From positions 1 to 64,000 of the forward strand of contig SHXT01000003.1 in assembly GCA_009693175.1 (NCBI GenBank): DNA of 64,000 bases. The letters are read 5' to 3'. This document shows, in pieces, positions 1 to 10,285 of the stretch. This DNA is from Candidatus Methylopumilus sp. (GTDB taxonomy: Bacteria; Pseudomonadota; Gammaproteobacteria; Burkholderiales; Methylophilaceae). How positions within the stretch are numbered: the first letter of the stretch is position 1; every line of letters starts with the position of its first letter. Both the position numbers and the translations under genes were made by a program. The notes below the pieces were generated by a model. It ran no database searches. It was not told the DNA's origin and saw only the letters and a list, made by a program, of their open reading frames with translations.

Positions 1-900
<900 letters not shown>

Positions 901-931
901 TTTTCGTTTTTTTTTACTTCATTAATACTTA

Positions 932-1828
932 ATGATTAAATCTCATCATCGTCCATCTAAGCTTTTCAATAAAGGCCCATCTCTTTTATCTAAATTATTT
1001 TTGCTCATAGTCATATCAACTATAATCATGGGCATTGATTTTCGTTTTCATTATTTAAAAAGCATACGAGAAACTTATAGCTTTTTATCAAAGCCTTTTT
1101 ATCAGATTTTTAACTTACCCATGAATATTTATACATTTACTACTAACCACTTTTCTAACCAATCTAATCTTATTCAAGAAAATGAAAGTCTCAAATCAGA
1201 AATCGATCATCTCAAAATTGATTTGCAACGTTTAGATTTTTTAAATCAAGAAAATAATCATTTAAAAACTATACTTGAGATTAAAAAATCTCAAAAATAT
1301 AAAACAGAAGCCGTTAATATTATTTACTCTCGCTTCGATCCTTTTAATCAAAAAATTATTATTGATGGTGGTCAAAATAAAAATTTTCAAGCAGGCCAAC
1401 CCGTGATAGATGCATTAGGCCTTGTTGGACAAATTAGTAGTGTTTTCTCTGAAATAAGTGAAGTTACTCTTATCATTGACAAAAAAATGTCTGTACCTAT
1501 ACAGGTACAAAGGAATGGATTAAGAGCAATCACTAATGGTAATGGTCAAAATGAAACGCTTGCGCTTTCATATTTACCTAATGGTATAGATATTATCAAA
1601 GGAGATATTTTGGAAACATCGGGAATTGATATGATCTATCCTGGAGGTATTTCAGTCGCAGAAGTTATAGAGGTTAATCAAAATCCAAAAATTCCTTTTA
1701 CAAAAATTATTTGTAAGCCTATTGCAACTGTTCACAAACATAAGCATATGCTTGTCATCAAAGCAATTAACACAGATAACAGCGCCATCAGCATTCGAGA
1801 TCCTTTAAAAAATGATCAAAAAAAATAA
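932..1828 (+). CDS. mreC: Rod shape-determining protein MreC
   Basis: Bitopic inner-membrane scaffold of the elongasome that binds PBP2 in the periplasm. The 298 residues show a short basic N-terminus, one membrane segment at about residues 18-37, a Glu/Leu/Asn-rich coiled coil at about 85-115, and the two-lobed beta domain typical of MreC (GQPVIDALGLVGQI and LPNGIDIIKGDILETSG stretches). Length and order (between mreB and mreD) are standard. The mreD start lies inside its 3' end with a 17-base overlap, which suggests translational coupling. Confidence 0.96.
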   Translation: MIKSHHRPSKLFNKGPSLLSKLFLLIVISTIIMGIDFRFHYLKSIRETYSFLSKPFYQIFNLPMNIYTFTTNHFSNQSNLIQENESLKSEIDHLKIDLQRLDFLNQENNHLKTILEIKKSQKYKTEAVNIIYSRFDPFNQKIIIDGGQNKNFQAGQPVIDALGLVGQISSVFSEISEVTLIIDKKMSVPIQVQRNGLRAITNGNGQNETLALSYLPNGIDIIKGDILETSGIDMIYPGGISVAEVIEVNQNPKIPFTKIICKPIATVHKHKHMLVIKAINTDNSAISIRDPLKNDQKK

Positions 1829-2267
1829 ACAATTTATTTCTTCATTATTTTTAGCGGGTATATTTAATTTAATTCAAATCAATATATTCAATATTGATTT
1901 AACGCCTGATTTTATTTTATTAACACTCATTTTTTGGCTTTTTAAAACCCCCAATAACATTTCTATCTCAACTTTTTGGGTAGTCGGCCTAAGCACTGAT
2001 GTATTTATGGGTGATTTAATGGGGCAATATGCACTGACTTATGCATGCTGTTATTTTATTGCCGAATATTTTATGCGTAGGATATTAATAAACAATAAAA
2101 ACCAACAATTATTTTATGTTTTCTTAATTTTCTTAAGCGCACAAATCATACTTTTAATCATTAATCTTATTCATAATGTTCGCTACCCGGGTTTGAGTTA
2201 TTTTTTCCAAAGTATCTCAGCAGCACTTATATGGCATGCTTTCTCCAAATCTAAATTTTTTAAATGA
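1812..2267 (+). CDS. mreD: Rod shape-determining protein MreD
   Basis: Small polytopic inner-membrane partner of MreC in the cell-elongation complex. The 151 residues are almost entirely hydrophobic, with about five predicted membrane segments and few recognisable motifs, as usual for the family. Identification rests on size, hydrophobicity and its place between mreC (17-base overlap) and the PBP2 gene. The stop codon sits within an AATGA context whose ATG is in the PBP2 frame but meets a TAG six codons later (see the PBP2 entry). Confidence 0.92.
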   Translation: MIKKNKQFISSLFLAGIFNLIQINIFNIDLTPDFILLTLIFWLFKTPNNISISTFWVVGLSTDVFMGDLMGQYALTYACCYFIAEYFMRRILINNKNQQLFYVFLIFLSAQIILLIINLIHNVRYPGLSYFFQSISAALIWHAFSKSKFFK

Positions 2268-2302
2268 GATCACTAAAATTCTAGATAGCCCTGAGGTTTT
2301 AT

Positions 2303-4201
2303 ATTAAAAATAGTCAAAATATCTACAGGTCTCAATACCTTTTTAAAAAAAGACTGGCATTTTTAACTGCCATTATATTTATCGCTTTCCTAGCAATCAT
2401 TGGACGCTTTTTTTATTTACAAATTTTTAAATTCAATTTTTATAGTCAATTATCTGAAAATAATCGCATCGCTTTAATCCCTAATATCCCTAATCGAGGG
2501 CTCATTCTCGATCGCAATGGAATCGTTATGGCGGATAACTATTTTGCATATAGCTTAGAAATTACGCCCTCTAAAACAAATGATCTAAGCAAAACGATTG
2601 ATCATTTAAAATCTATTATTGAAATTGGCACGATTGATTTAAGACGTTTCAAAAAAATACTTCAAGAAAGCTCTTCTCTTAATAGCGTGCCGATTAAAAC
2701 AAACCTTTCTGAAACTGAAGCCGCTCGTTTTTCTGCCAACAAATTTCAATTCGAAGGTGTAGAGATCAAATCAAGATTGTTTAGACGTTATCCTAAAGGT
2801 GCTTTTGCTTCTCATCTTATCGGTCATGTCAATCGCATCAACGAAGAAGATAAAGAAGATATTAGAAAGTTAGGCTGGGGGCAAAATTACAAAGGTACAG
2901 ACTCTATAGGCAAAGTAGGTATCGAGAAATATTATGAAGCCAAACTTCACGGCACTACTGGTTTTCAAGAAGTTGAGGTCGATGCTAATGGAAATTCAAT
3001 ACGTATCCTAAAAAGCGTGCCCTCTATTGAAGGTGATACTATTTCGTTATCCATTGATTCAAATTTACAAGAAATTGCTGAGAATGCTTTCGATAAATAT
3101 CGAGGTGCGCTTGTTGCGCTCAATCCAAAAAACGGTGAGGTATTAGCATTTGTAAGTCGACCTAATTTTAATCCCAATCAATTTGTGAATGGCATTGATA
3201 CAGACGAATGGAAAATACTTAATGAATCACTCAATAAGCCCATGCTTAATAGAGCAATCAACGGACTCTATCCCCCGGGCTCAACCATCAAGCCTTTTGT
3301 AGCATTAGCTGCACTTGAAAATAATATTCGTAAACCTCCTTTTAATATTAAAGATCCAGGATTTTTTATCCTACCTAACTCGGGTCATACTTATAAAGAT
3401 TGGAAGCCTGGGGGGCATGGTGTTGTTGATATGATGTTGGCCATCACTATATCATGTGACACATTCTTTTATGGTTTGGGTCTTGAATTAGGTATTAATA
3501 AATTATCTGAATTTTTATCTCAATTTGGTTTTGGGCAACTGACTCATATCGATACATTTGGTGAAAATTCAGGTCTATTACCTACACCTGAATGGAAGCA
3601 AAAAAGATTTAAGCAACCTTGGTATTTGGGTGAAACAGTTATTACAAGTATTGGTCAAGGTTATACACTTGTCACACCTATGCAATTGGCTCAAGCCGTG
3701 TCAACTTTAGCAAATAATGGTTTATCCTTACAACCAAGATTTATTAGCTCTATTAAGCATAATCAAACTGGAGAATTAGAAGTTTTCCAAAGTAAACCTA
3801 TGCAACAATTAAATCTTAAGCCTGAAAATTTAGCGCTTGTAAAAGAAGGTATGATGAATGTAACACAACCAGGCGGCACAGCAGCGGCAATAGGGGCCGG
3901 AGCGCCTTATAACATTGCAGCCAAAACAGGTACAGCGCAAGTTGTTGAGATGAAATATAATCAAAAATATAATCCTAATCAAATGAATGAAAGACATCGT
4001 GATCACGCACTTTTTATTGCTTATGCTCCCGCAGAAGATCCAACAATAGCATTAGCCATCATTGTAGAAAATGGCGGTCATGGTGGTTCAACTGCAGGGC
4101 CTATCGCAAAAAAACTTATGGATTATTACCTTCTTAAAAAAATACCTATTAATAAAGAAGCTATTGAAACAATTTCACTTGAACCTCAGTTTCATGATTA
4201 A
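2303..4201 (+). CDS. mrdA: Penicillin-binding protein 2 (PBP2), probable ATT start
   Basis: Peptidoglycan DD-transpeptidase of the elongasome, anchored in the inner membrane and working with RodA. The first in-frame ATG is at 2528, but the frame is open back to a TAG at 2282, and that upstream part encodes the membrane anchor (about residues 17-40) and the dimerisation-domain start. No ATG, GTG or TTG lies in frame between 2285 and 2527. An ATT at 2303 follows GAGG at 2293-2296 with a 6-base spacer, and its reading (IKNSQN...) lines up with the E. coli PBP2 N-terminus (MKLQNS...). That gives 632 residues, against 633 in E. coli. Catalytic motifs are STIK (Ser about 327), SCD (about 384) and KTGT (about 541). 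Identity is certain; the start codon is inferred. Confidence 0.9.
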   Translation: MKNSQNIYRSQYLFKKRLAFLTAIIFIAFLAIIGRFFYLQIFKFNFYSQLSENNRIALIPNIPNRGLILDRNGIVMADNYFAYSLEITPSKTNDLSKTIDHLKSIIEIGTIDLRRFKKILQESSSLNSVPIKTNLSETEAARFSANKFQFEGVEIKSRLFRRYPKGAFASHLIGHVNRINEEDKEDIRKLGWGQNYKGTDSIGKVGIEKYYEAKLHGTTGFQEVEVDANGNSIRILKSVPSIEGDTISLSIDSNLQEIAENAFDKYRGALVALNPKNGEVLAFVSRPNFNPNQFVNGIDTDEWKILNESLNKPMLNRAINGLYPPGSTIKPFVALAALENNIRKPPFNIKDPGFFILPNSGHTYKDWKPGGHGVVDMMLAITISCDTFFYGLGLELGINKLSEFLSQFGFGQLTHIDTFGENSGLLPTPEWKQKRFKQPWYLGETVITSIGQGYTLVTPMQLAQAVSTLANNGLSLQPRFISSIKHNQTGELEVFQSKPMQQLNLKPENLALVKEGMMNVTQPGGTAAAIGAGAPYNIAAKTGTAQVVEMKYNQKYNPNQMNERHRDHALFIAYAPAEDPTIALAIIVENGGHGGSTAGPIAKKLMDYYLLKKIPINKEAIETISLEPQFHD

Positions 4202-4213
4202 ACCAAAGAAGCC

Positions 4214-5311
4214 ATGTTAGAACGTTTAATCTTTCGCTTACAAAAAAATCTCGACCCCCCGCTTATGCTTTTTATTAGCACCACTTTGCTTATTGGCCTA
4301 TTTACACTTTATAGCGCATCGGGGAGAAATATTACTCTAGTCTTCAATCAGTTTATTTATATTGGTCTTGGTTTAATATTGCTTTGGCTTACAGCTCAAA
4401 TTCATCCAAAATTTTACGAAACATTAGCACTGCCTATTTATCTATTAGGTTTATGCCTATTGCTATGTGTCATGTTTTTCGGCGAATCAAGTCATGGTGC
4501 AAAACGATGGTTAAGTTTTGGGGCTTTAAAAATACAACCTTCAGAAATTATGCGTTTAACTGTGCCCATTGCTATGGCTTGGTATCTTTCTAAAAGGGAA
4601 GATAAGCGACATGCCATCGATTATTTCATCGCATCATTCTTTTTTATCTTGCCTGTGATACTCATCATTAATCAACCTGATCTTGGCACAAGCCTTTTAA
4701 TTACTGCATCAGGTTTTTATATTCTTTTCTTAGCCGGTTTAAATTGGAAATTTATTGCAGGTGGATGTATCGTTCTCTTTTCATTAACACCTATCATTTG
4801 GACGCATTTACATGATTATCAAAAAAACCGATTATTGATTTTATTGGATCCAAATCAAGACCCCTTAGGCTCAGGCTACCATACCATTCAGTCAAGCATT
4901 GCTATGGGATCAGGTGGGCTGATCGGAAAAGGTTGGCTGCATGGCACACAGAGTCAACTTAATTTTTTGCCTGAACGCACTACCGATTTTATTTTCGCAG
5001 TCTTTAGTGAAGAGTTTGGGGTTTTAGGTAATCTATTGCTCTTAAGTCTTTTTGCGCTAATCATTGGACGAAGCCTTCTTATCGCTTCACAAGCAAAAAA
5101 TACATTTACCCGTCTTTTAGCCGCCAATATCGGATTCACTTTCTCTACTTATGTCTTTATTAATATCGCAATGGTCAGTGGCATCATGCCCGTTGTAGGC
5201 GTTCCCCTGCCTTTAATTAGCTTTGGTGGCACATCAATGACCATTATTTTAATTAGCTTTGGTATATTAATGAGCGTGCATTCACATAAAGAACTTATAG
5301 GGTTTTCTTGA
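4214..5311 (+). CDS. mrdB: Peptidoglycan glycosyltransferase RodA
   Basis: SEDS-family glycan polymerase that works with PBP2 during elongation. The 365 residues contain about ten membrane segments and the SEDS signatures: HGAKRW after the third segment, QPDLGTS in the middle, and the C-terminal GVPLPLISFGGTS. Length is normal for the family (370 in E. coli). It follows mrdA after 12 bases and its TGA overlaps the ATG of rlpA (TGATG). Confidence 0.97.
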   Translation: MLERLIFRLQKNLDPPLMLFISTTLLIGLFTLYSASGRNITLVFNQFIYIGLGLILLWLTAQIHPKFYETLALPIYLLGLCLLLCVMFFGESSHGAKRWLSFGALKIQPSEIMRLTVPIAMAWYLSKREDKRHAIDYFIASFFFILPVILIINQPDLGTSLLITASGFYILFLAGLNWKFIAGGCIVLFSLTPIIWTHLHDYQKNRLLILLDPNQDPLGSGYHTIQSSIAMGSGGLIGKGWLHGTQSQLNFLPERTTDFIFAVFSEEFGVLGNLLLLSLFALIIGRSLLIASQAKNTFTRLLAANIGFTFSTYVFINIAMVSGIMPVVGVPLPLISFGGTSMTIILISFGILMSVHSHKELIGFS

Positions 5312-6210
5312 TGTATAAAGTGCATTTCTTGATGTATTTATTTATTTCAATATTAAGTGGTTGTGCAAGCGTGCCTTCTTTTAAAAGCGATGGTGCGCAG
5401 ACACCATCAAAAAGAAGTGGGGGGTATTATCTTGACGATGGTCCAGGTGATCATCCACCTCAAGATATTGATGCAATTCCTGATGCGATACCTAAAATTG
5501 AACCTCTTAATGCACGTGCAAATCAGCCTTATATTGCACTCGACACAAAATATACGCCAATGACTTCCTTTTATCCTTACAAAGAAAAAGGTGTGGCATC
5601 TTGGTATGGAAAACGTTATCACGGCAAAAAAACATCTATCGGTGAATACTACGATATGTATGGTATGACTGGTGCACATACAACACTTCCTATCCCTTGT
5701 TATGTAAGAGTTACCAGCGTGGAAAATGGAAAAAGTATTATTGTCAAAGTCAATGATCGAGGTCCTTTTAAAAAGGATCGCATCATTGACTTATCTTTTG
5801 CTGCGGCTTTTAAATTAAGGCTATCTGATAAAGGAAGTGGTCCTGTAGAAGTTGAGTTGATTGATGCTCGACAATTTACTGCAGTTAAAAAAATGCCTGA
5901 TGTTAGTGGAGAGAAAGAAAAAAGCACAATTATTAGTCAATCAAAATCCACAGATGCCATTACACTTTCGGAGCCTATTTACATTCAAGCGGGTGCTTTC
6001 AAAAATGAAAAGAATGCCGACTATCTTTTAAAAAAACTGACACAAATGAAACTTGAAAATATTCCGCAATTAAAAAAACAATTTTCTCAGGATTTTTTTC
6101 ATGTGATGATAGGTCCTTTTAATTCTAAAGATGAAGCCAATACAATTGCTGATCTTATAAAAGCAAAAATAAAAATTAGTATTTTTATTATTAATAAAGA
6201 ACTCAATTAA
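5311..6210 (+). CDS. rlpA: Septal-ring lytic transglycosylase RlpA family lipoprotein
   Basis: Outer-membrane lipoprotein that binds, and in some species cleaves, peptidoglycan lacking stem peptides. There is a signal peptide with lipobox LSGC (Cys about 18), a linker, a double-psi beta-barrel domain at about residues 90-180 (GVASWYGKRYHGKKTS, then NDRGPF), and a C-terminal SPOR domain (YIQAGAFKNEKNADYL onward). I chose ATG 5311, which overlaps the rodA stop; a TTG directly in front is also possible, and a second in-frame ATG at 5332 lies inside a repeat of the start region. dacA, which often follows rlpA, is not here. Confidence 0.94.
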   Translation: MYKVHFLMYLFISILSGCASVPSFKSDGAQTPSKRSGGYYLDDGPGDHPPQDIDAIPDAIPKIEPLNARANQPYIALDTKYTPMTSFYPYKEKGVASWYGKRYHGKKTSIGEYYDMYGMTGAHTTLPIPCYVRVTSVENGKSIIVKVNDRGPFKKDRIIDLSFAAAFKLRLSDKGSGPVEVELIDARQFTAVKKMPDVSGEKEKSTIISQSKSTDAITLSEPIYIQAGAFKNEKNADYLLKKLTQMKLENIPQLKKQFSQDFFHVMIGPFNSKDEANTIADLIKAKIKISIFIINKELN

Positions 6211-6215
6211 TTCAC

Positions 6216-6494
6216 ATGTCAGATCAAAAGTCATCCGCTGATACGCTTATTGGATTTCCGTGTCATTTCCCTATTAAAGTCATGGGTGAAGTGCATGACG
6301 AATTTACATCTACAGTCATTCAAATTATACAAGCACAAAATAAAACTTTCGATCCGAGCACAGTCGAAATGAAGGGAAGTAGCGAAGGTCGATATATTAG
6401 TCTTACTTGTTTTGTATATGTATCAGATAAGATTGAATTAGATAATCTCTATCGGTCACTTTCATCACATCCGATGATTAAAGTTGTTCTTTAA
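6216..6494 (+). CDS. ybeD: YbeD/DUF493 family protein
   Basis: Small cytosolic ACT-like protein (92 residues, the normal size) widely conserved next to lipB. The N-terminal IGFPCHFPIKVMG and the C-terminal YRSLSSHPMIKVVL match the family pattern (E. coli YbeD ends in a similar HxxVKVVL). A regulatory role in lipoylation or wall metabolism is often guessed from its position but is not shown. It sits 5 bases after rlpA and 5 bases before lipB, so it is probably in the same transcript. Confidence 0.9.
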   Translation: MSDQKSSADTLIGFPCHFPIKVMGEVHDEFTSTVIQIIQAQNKTFDPSTVEMKGSSEGRYISLTCFVYVSDKIELDNLYRSLSSHPMIKVVL

Positions 6495-6499
6495 TTATT

Positions 6500-7117
6500 A
6501 TGCCTATAATAATTAAGCCTCTTGGGTTAATGCCTTATGAATCCACATGGAACAAAATGAAAATCTTTACCGCAAAAAGAAATCAATCAACTCAAGATGA
6601 AATTTGGATTACAGAACATGAATCTATTTATACACTTGGTTTAAATCGAAAAGATTTTAAACAGCCCACAAGAAAAGATATCCCAATAATCTATGTAGAT
6701 CGTGGCGGAAAAATTACTTACCATGGCAGAGGTCAACTTGTCATTTATCCGCTCATTGATCTTAATCGACATCATTTAACTATTAGAACGTGGGTATCAT
6801 TACTTGAAAATAGCATGATTGATTTTTTATCACGTCGAGACATTAAGGCCAATGCTAAAATAGATGCGCCTGGCGTTTATATTAATAACAAAAAAATTGC
6901 CTCTATAGGGCTACGTATTAAGAACCATGCTTGTTATCATGGTCTAAGCATAAATATTGACATGGATCTATCTCCTTTTGAAGCAATTGATCCTTGTGGC
7001 TACAAAGGTTTATTAATGACACAACTTAAAGAATTTACGCATGGGTCATCCATTGAAATATTAGGGTTAGAAATAGCTAACAACATTAAAGATAAATTAT
7101 TGAATTTAAAATCATGA
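6500..7117 (+). CDS. lipB: Octanoyltransferase LipB
   Basis: Transfers octanoate from octanoyl-ACP to lipoyl domains of 2-oxoacid dehydrogenases and GcvH, the first step of lipoic acid synthesis in the cytosol. The 205-residue protein shows [32 protein letters not shown] (catalytic Lys) and DPCGYKG with the acyl-accepting Cys about 166. Its stop overlaps the lipA ATG (ATGA type overlap), so the pair is translationally coupled. Confidence 0.97.
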   Translation: MPIIIKPLGLMPYESTWNKMKIFTAKRNQSTQDEIWITEHESIYTLGLNRKDFKQPTRKDIPIIYVDRGGKITYHGRGQLVIYPLIDLNRHHLTIRTWVSLLENSMIDFLSRRDIKANAKIDAPGVYINNKKIASIGLRIKNHACYHGLSINIDMDLSPFEAIDPCGYKGLLMTQLKEFTHGSSIEILGLEIANNIKDKLLNLKS

Positions 7118-8064
7118 AACTAAACTCTTCTAAACCCATTGGTATTAAAGAAACAAATTTTGAAAAAACATCCAAAATACCTATCAAAATTATTAAAACA
7201 CCAATGAAAGCTAAACCTCATTGGATCAAAATGCAATTACCTCAAAGTGCGAGATTCAATGAAATCAAATCTATCTTAAGAAAAAATAATCTCCACAGCG
7301 TTTGTGAAGAAGCTAGCTGTCCGAATATTAGCGAATGCTTTAGTCAAGGTACTGCAACCTTTATGATTTTAGGTGATCTTTGCACAAGACGTTGCCCTTT
7401 CTGTGATGTCGGACATGGTAGACCGCTTCCTCCAGATTCTGATGAACCCATAAAATTAGCGGAAACAATTAAAGAGCTTCATTTAAATTATGTTGTCATT
7501 ACAAGCGTCGATCGTGATGACTTAAGAGATGGTGGTGCACAACACTTTGTTGATTGCATTAAAGAGATTCGTTTACTCACGCCAGGTACTAAAATTGAAA
7601 TTTTAGTACCTGATTTTAGAGGTCGTCTTGATAAAGCGCTTGAAATTTTAAGTGGTATGCCGCCCGATGTGTTTAATCATAATCTTGAAACGACTCCAAG
7701 ACTCTATAAAAAAGCACGTCCTGGCTCAGATTACCTTCATTCACTTCAACTCCTTTCGCGCTTTAAATTAAGATTTCCTAATATTCCTACCAAATCGGGT
7801 TTAATGTTAGGTCTTGGAGAAACAACGAATGAAATTATTGAAGTCATGAAAGATTTAAGATCTCATCAAGTCGACATGCTAACACTTGGGCAATATTTAC
7901 AGCCAAGCCCTCACCATCTACCCGTCGATCGCTATGTTGATCCATTAGAATTTAATATGTTAAAAGACGAAGCTACGCGTATGAAATTTTCATCCATTGC
8001 AAGTGCTCCTATGGTAAGAAGTAGTTATCATGCAGATCTTCAGGCACATAAGGTTCATCAATAA
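7114..8064 (+). CDS. lipA: Lipoyl synthase LipA
   Basis: Radical-SAM enzyme that inserts two sulfurs into protein-bound octanoate. Both iron-sulfur sites are visible: the auxiliary cluster Cys at about 64, 69 and 75 (CEEASC...C) and the radical-SAM CxxxCxxC at about 90, 94 and 97 (CTRRCPFC). The C-terminal RSSYHAD contains the Ser that ligates the auxiliary cluster. Length (316) is normal. It overlaps lipB by 4 bases and abuts the next gene directly at 8065. Confidence 0.98.
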   Translation: MKLNSSKPIGIKETNFEKTSKIPIKIIKTPMKAKPHWIKMQLPQSARFNEIKSILRKNNLHSVCEEASCPNISECFSQGTATFMILGDLCTRRCPFCDVGHGRPLPPDSDEPIKLAETIKELHLNYVVITSVDRDDLRDGGAQHFVDCIKEIRLLTPGTKIEILVPDFRGRLDKALEILSGMPPDVFNHNLETTPRLYKKARPGSDYLHSLQLLSRFKLRFPNIPTKSGLMLGLGETTNEIIEVMKDLRSHQVDMLTLGQYLQPSPHHLPVDRYVDPLEFNMLKDEATRMKFSSIASAPMVRSSYHADLQAHKVHQ

Positions 8065-9360
8065 ATGACCCCTCATTTAAAAACTGCGCTCACAGGCCCT
8101 TTGCTCTCATTAGAAAAACATCTAATTGAGGAAATGGCAAATATTGAGCATTGGTTTAGAACGCAATGGCTTGAACATGCTTCACCTTTTTACGCATCCG
8201 TTGATCTTAGAAATGCTGGATTTAAATTAGCGCCTGTTGACACTAATCTTTTTCCAAGTGGGTTTAATAATTTAAATCCTGACTTTTTATCACTTTCAGT
8301 CCAGGCTACGACAGTAGCTATTGAAAAAATTTGTCCTGAAGCTCATCGTCTTTTGATTGTTCCTGAAAATCACACACGAAATATTTATTATATAAAAAAT
8401 TTATTTGAGTTAAAGAATATATTAAAAAAATCAGGTCTTGATGTTCGCATTGGTAGTTTAGATAAGACAATGCTTGAGCCTGTAGAGATTGCAGTTGAAA
8501 ATAATAAAACTTTACTTATCGAGCCTTTAAAACGTGTTAAAAACAGATTAGTACTTGAAAATAAAATATTAGGTAATTTTGATGCATGTGCAATATTACT
8601 TAATAATGATTTATCTAGTGGCATTCCTGATATTTTAAAAAATATTGAGCAGAATCTTATTCCACCCCTTCATGCAGGTTGGGCAATACGCAGAAAATCA
8701 CAACATTTTAAAGCTTATGATGAAATCGTTAAATCATTTTCTGAGTTTATTAAAGTTGATCCTTGGCTAATTAATCCTTATTTTGATCATGCAAATCATA
8801 TTGATTTTCATATGAAACAAGGCGAAGATGAGCTTTCATATAAAGTTGATCAGATACTCGATAAAATTAAATTAAAATACAAAGAATACAATATTAAACA
8901 TGAGCCTTTTGTCATTGTAAAAGCAGATGCTGGAACTTATGGTATGGGAATTATGACCGTTAAACAAGGGAATGAACTAAAGAATTTAAATCGTAAATCA
9001 AAAAATAAAATGTCTGTTATTAAGGAAGGTTTAGGGGTCTCCGAAGTCATTATTCAAGAAGGTGTTTACTCTGAAGAATGTATCAATGAAGCAGTTGCTG
9101 AACCTGTGATTTATTTGATCGATCATTTTGTGATCGGTGGCTTTTACCGTGTGCATACCACACGCGGTAAAAATGAAAATCTTAATGCACCTGGCATGCA
9201 CTTCGTCCCTCTTGCTTTTGAAACTTCATGTTCAACACCTGAAACTGATCAGTCGCCACTTTCAACGCCGAATCGATTTTATGCGTATGGTGTAATTGCA
9301 AGACTAGCACTTCTTGCAGCCTCTATTGAACTTGAAGCAAATGACCCCGCGAATACCTAA
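8065..9360 (+). CDS. gshA: Glutamate-cysteine ligase, betaproteobacterial/Acidithiobacillus type
   Basis: Probable first enzyme of glutathione synthesis (ATP-dependent gamma-glutamylcysteine formation). It is not similar to the enteric GshA; I recognise it as the separate family described from Acidithiobacillus and common in betaproteobacteria (usual length about 430; here 431). Recognisable stretches are GFNNLNPDFLSLS, FVIVKADAGTYGMGIMTV (ATP-grasp-like) and VGGFYRVH-type residues in the C-terminal third. The call is supported by gshB following in the same direction. The start ATG directly follows the lipA stop. Confidence 0.88.
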   Translation: MTPHLKTALTGPLLSLEKHLIEEMANIEHWFRTQWLEHASPFYASVDLRNAGFKLAPVDTNLFPSGFNNLNPDFLSLSVQATTVAIEKICPEAHRLLIVPENHTRNIYYIKNLFELKNILKKSGLDVRIGSLDKTMLEPVEIAVENNKTLLIEPLKRVKNRLVLENKILGNFDACAILLNNDLSSGIPDILKNIEQNLIPPLHAGWAIRRKSQHFKAYDEIVKSFSEFIKVDPWLINPYFDHANHIDFHMKQGEDELSYKVDQILDKIKLKYKEYNIKHEPFVIVKADAGTYGMGIMTVKQGNELKNLNRKSKNKMSVIKEGLGVSEVIIQEGVYSEECINEAVAEPVIYLIDHFVIGGFYRVHTTRGKNENLNAPGMHFVPLAFETSCSTPETDQSPLSTPNRFYAYGVIARLALLAASIELEANDPANT

Positions 9361-9364
9361 CATT

Positions 9365-10285
9365 ATGAATATTCTTTTTATTATCGATCCGCCTCGTGAA
9401 CTCATTTTAAAAAAAGATTCATCGTTCGCTATGATGAAAGAAGCTGTCAAACAAAAACATCAAGTTTATTTTTGTTTACAGCATGATTTATATATCGATT
9501 CTAATCAATTATTTTGTCGGGTAAATCGTTTTGAATTAGATCTTTTTCTAAATCATTCGAAAGCTTATGAGACGTTTTCTATTTCACATTTTAATGTACT
9601 ATTTATGAGAAAAGATCCTCCAGTGGATCAAGCCTATCTTCATACAACTTATTTGCTTGATATTGCTGAAAAATCAAATGTCAAAATTCTTAATAAGCCA
9701 TCATCGATTCGTAGTTGGAATGAAAAAATTTCAATTCTTCAGTTCGATACATTAATCCCTAAAACATTAGTGACAGCTAATCCAGATATTGTGAAGCAAT
9801 TTTTTAAGGCTCATGGTGATATTATTTTAAAACCATTGGATGGTATGGGTGGTAAGAATATTTTTCGTGTCAGTGAATTTGAAAAAAATCTTAATGTTAT
9901 TTTAGAAATTATGACAAAACATGGGCGTCAGATGATTATGGCGCAAAAATATATTCCCGAAATTAAATTAGGCGATAAGCGTATTATTATTATACATGGA
10001 AAACCTTTTCCTTATGCTCTAGCAAGAATTCCTATGGAAGGTGAAACGCGTGGAAACATTGCATCAGGTGGCCAAGGTTTAGCGCAGCTACTTTCTCAAC
10101 GTGATATTGAAATTGCAACCTTGGTAGGGGAAAAGCTACTTAAAGAAGGGCTTTATTTTGTAGGCATCGATGTCATCGGTGACTATCTCACTGAGATTAA
10201 TGTCACAAGCCCTACCGGCATCGTCGAACTTTTTGAACAAACTAAACATAACCCTGCTGAGCTTATTATTAATGCACTTCATTAA
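9365..10285 (+). CDS. gshB: Glutathione synthetase GshB
   Basis: Adds glycine to gamma-glutamylcysteine, completing glutathione. The 306-residue ATP-grasp protein has FIIDPPRELILKKDSSFAMM at the N-terminus, MRKDPPVDQAYLHTTYLLD, KPLDGMGGKNIFRV for nucleotide binding, and the C-terminal EINVTSPTG. The frame is open further upstream to an ATG at 9314 inside gshA, but ATG 9365, four bases past the gshA stop, gives the family N-terminus (MNILFIIDP). It overlaps apbE by 14 bases. Confidence 0.96.
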   Translation: MNILFIIDPPRELILKKDSSFAMMKEAVKQKHQVYFCLQHDLYIDSNQLFCRVNRFELDLFLNHSKAYETFSISHFNVLFMRKDPPVDQAYLHTTYLLDIAEKSNVKILNKPSSIRSWNEKISILQFDTLIPKTLVTANPDIVKQFFKAHGDIILKPLDGMGGKNIFRVSEFEKNLNVILEIMTKHGRQMIMAQKYIPEIKLGDKRIIIIHGKPFPYALARIPMEGETRGNIASGGQGLAQLLSQRDIEIATLVGEKLLKEGLYFVGIDVIGDYLTEINVTSPTGIVELFEQTKHNPAELIINALH

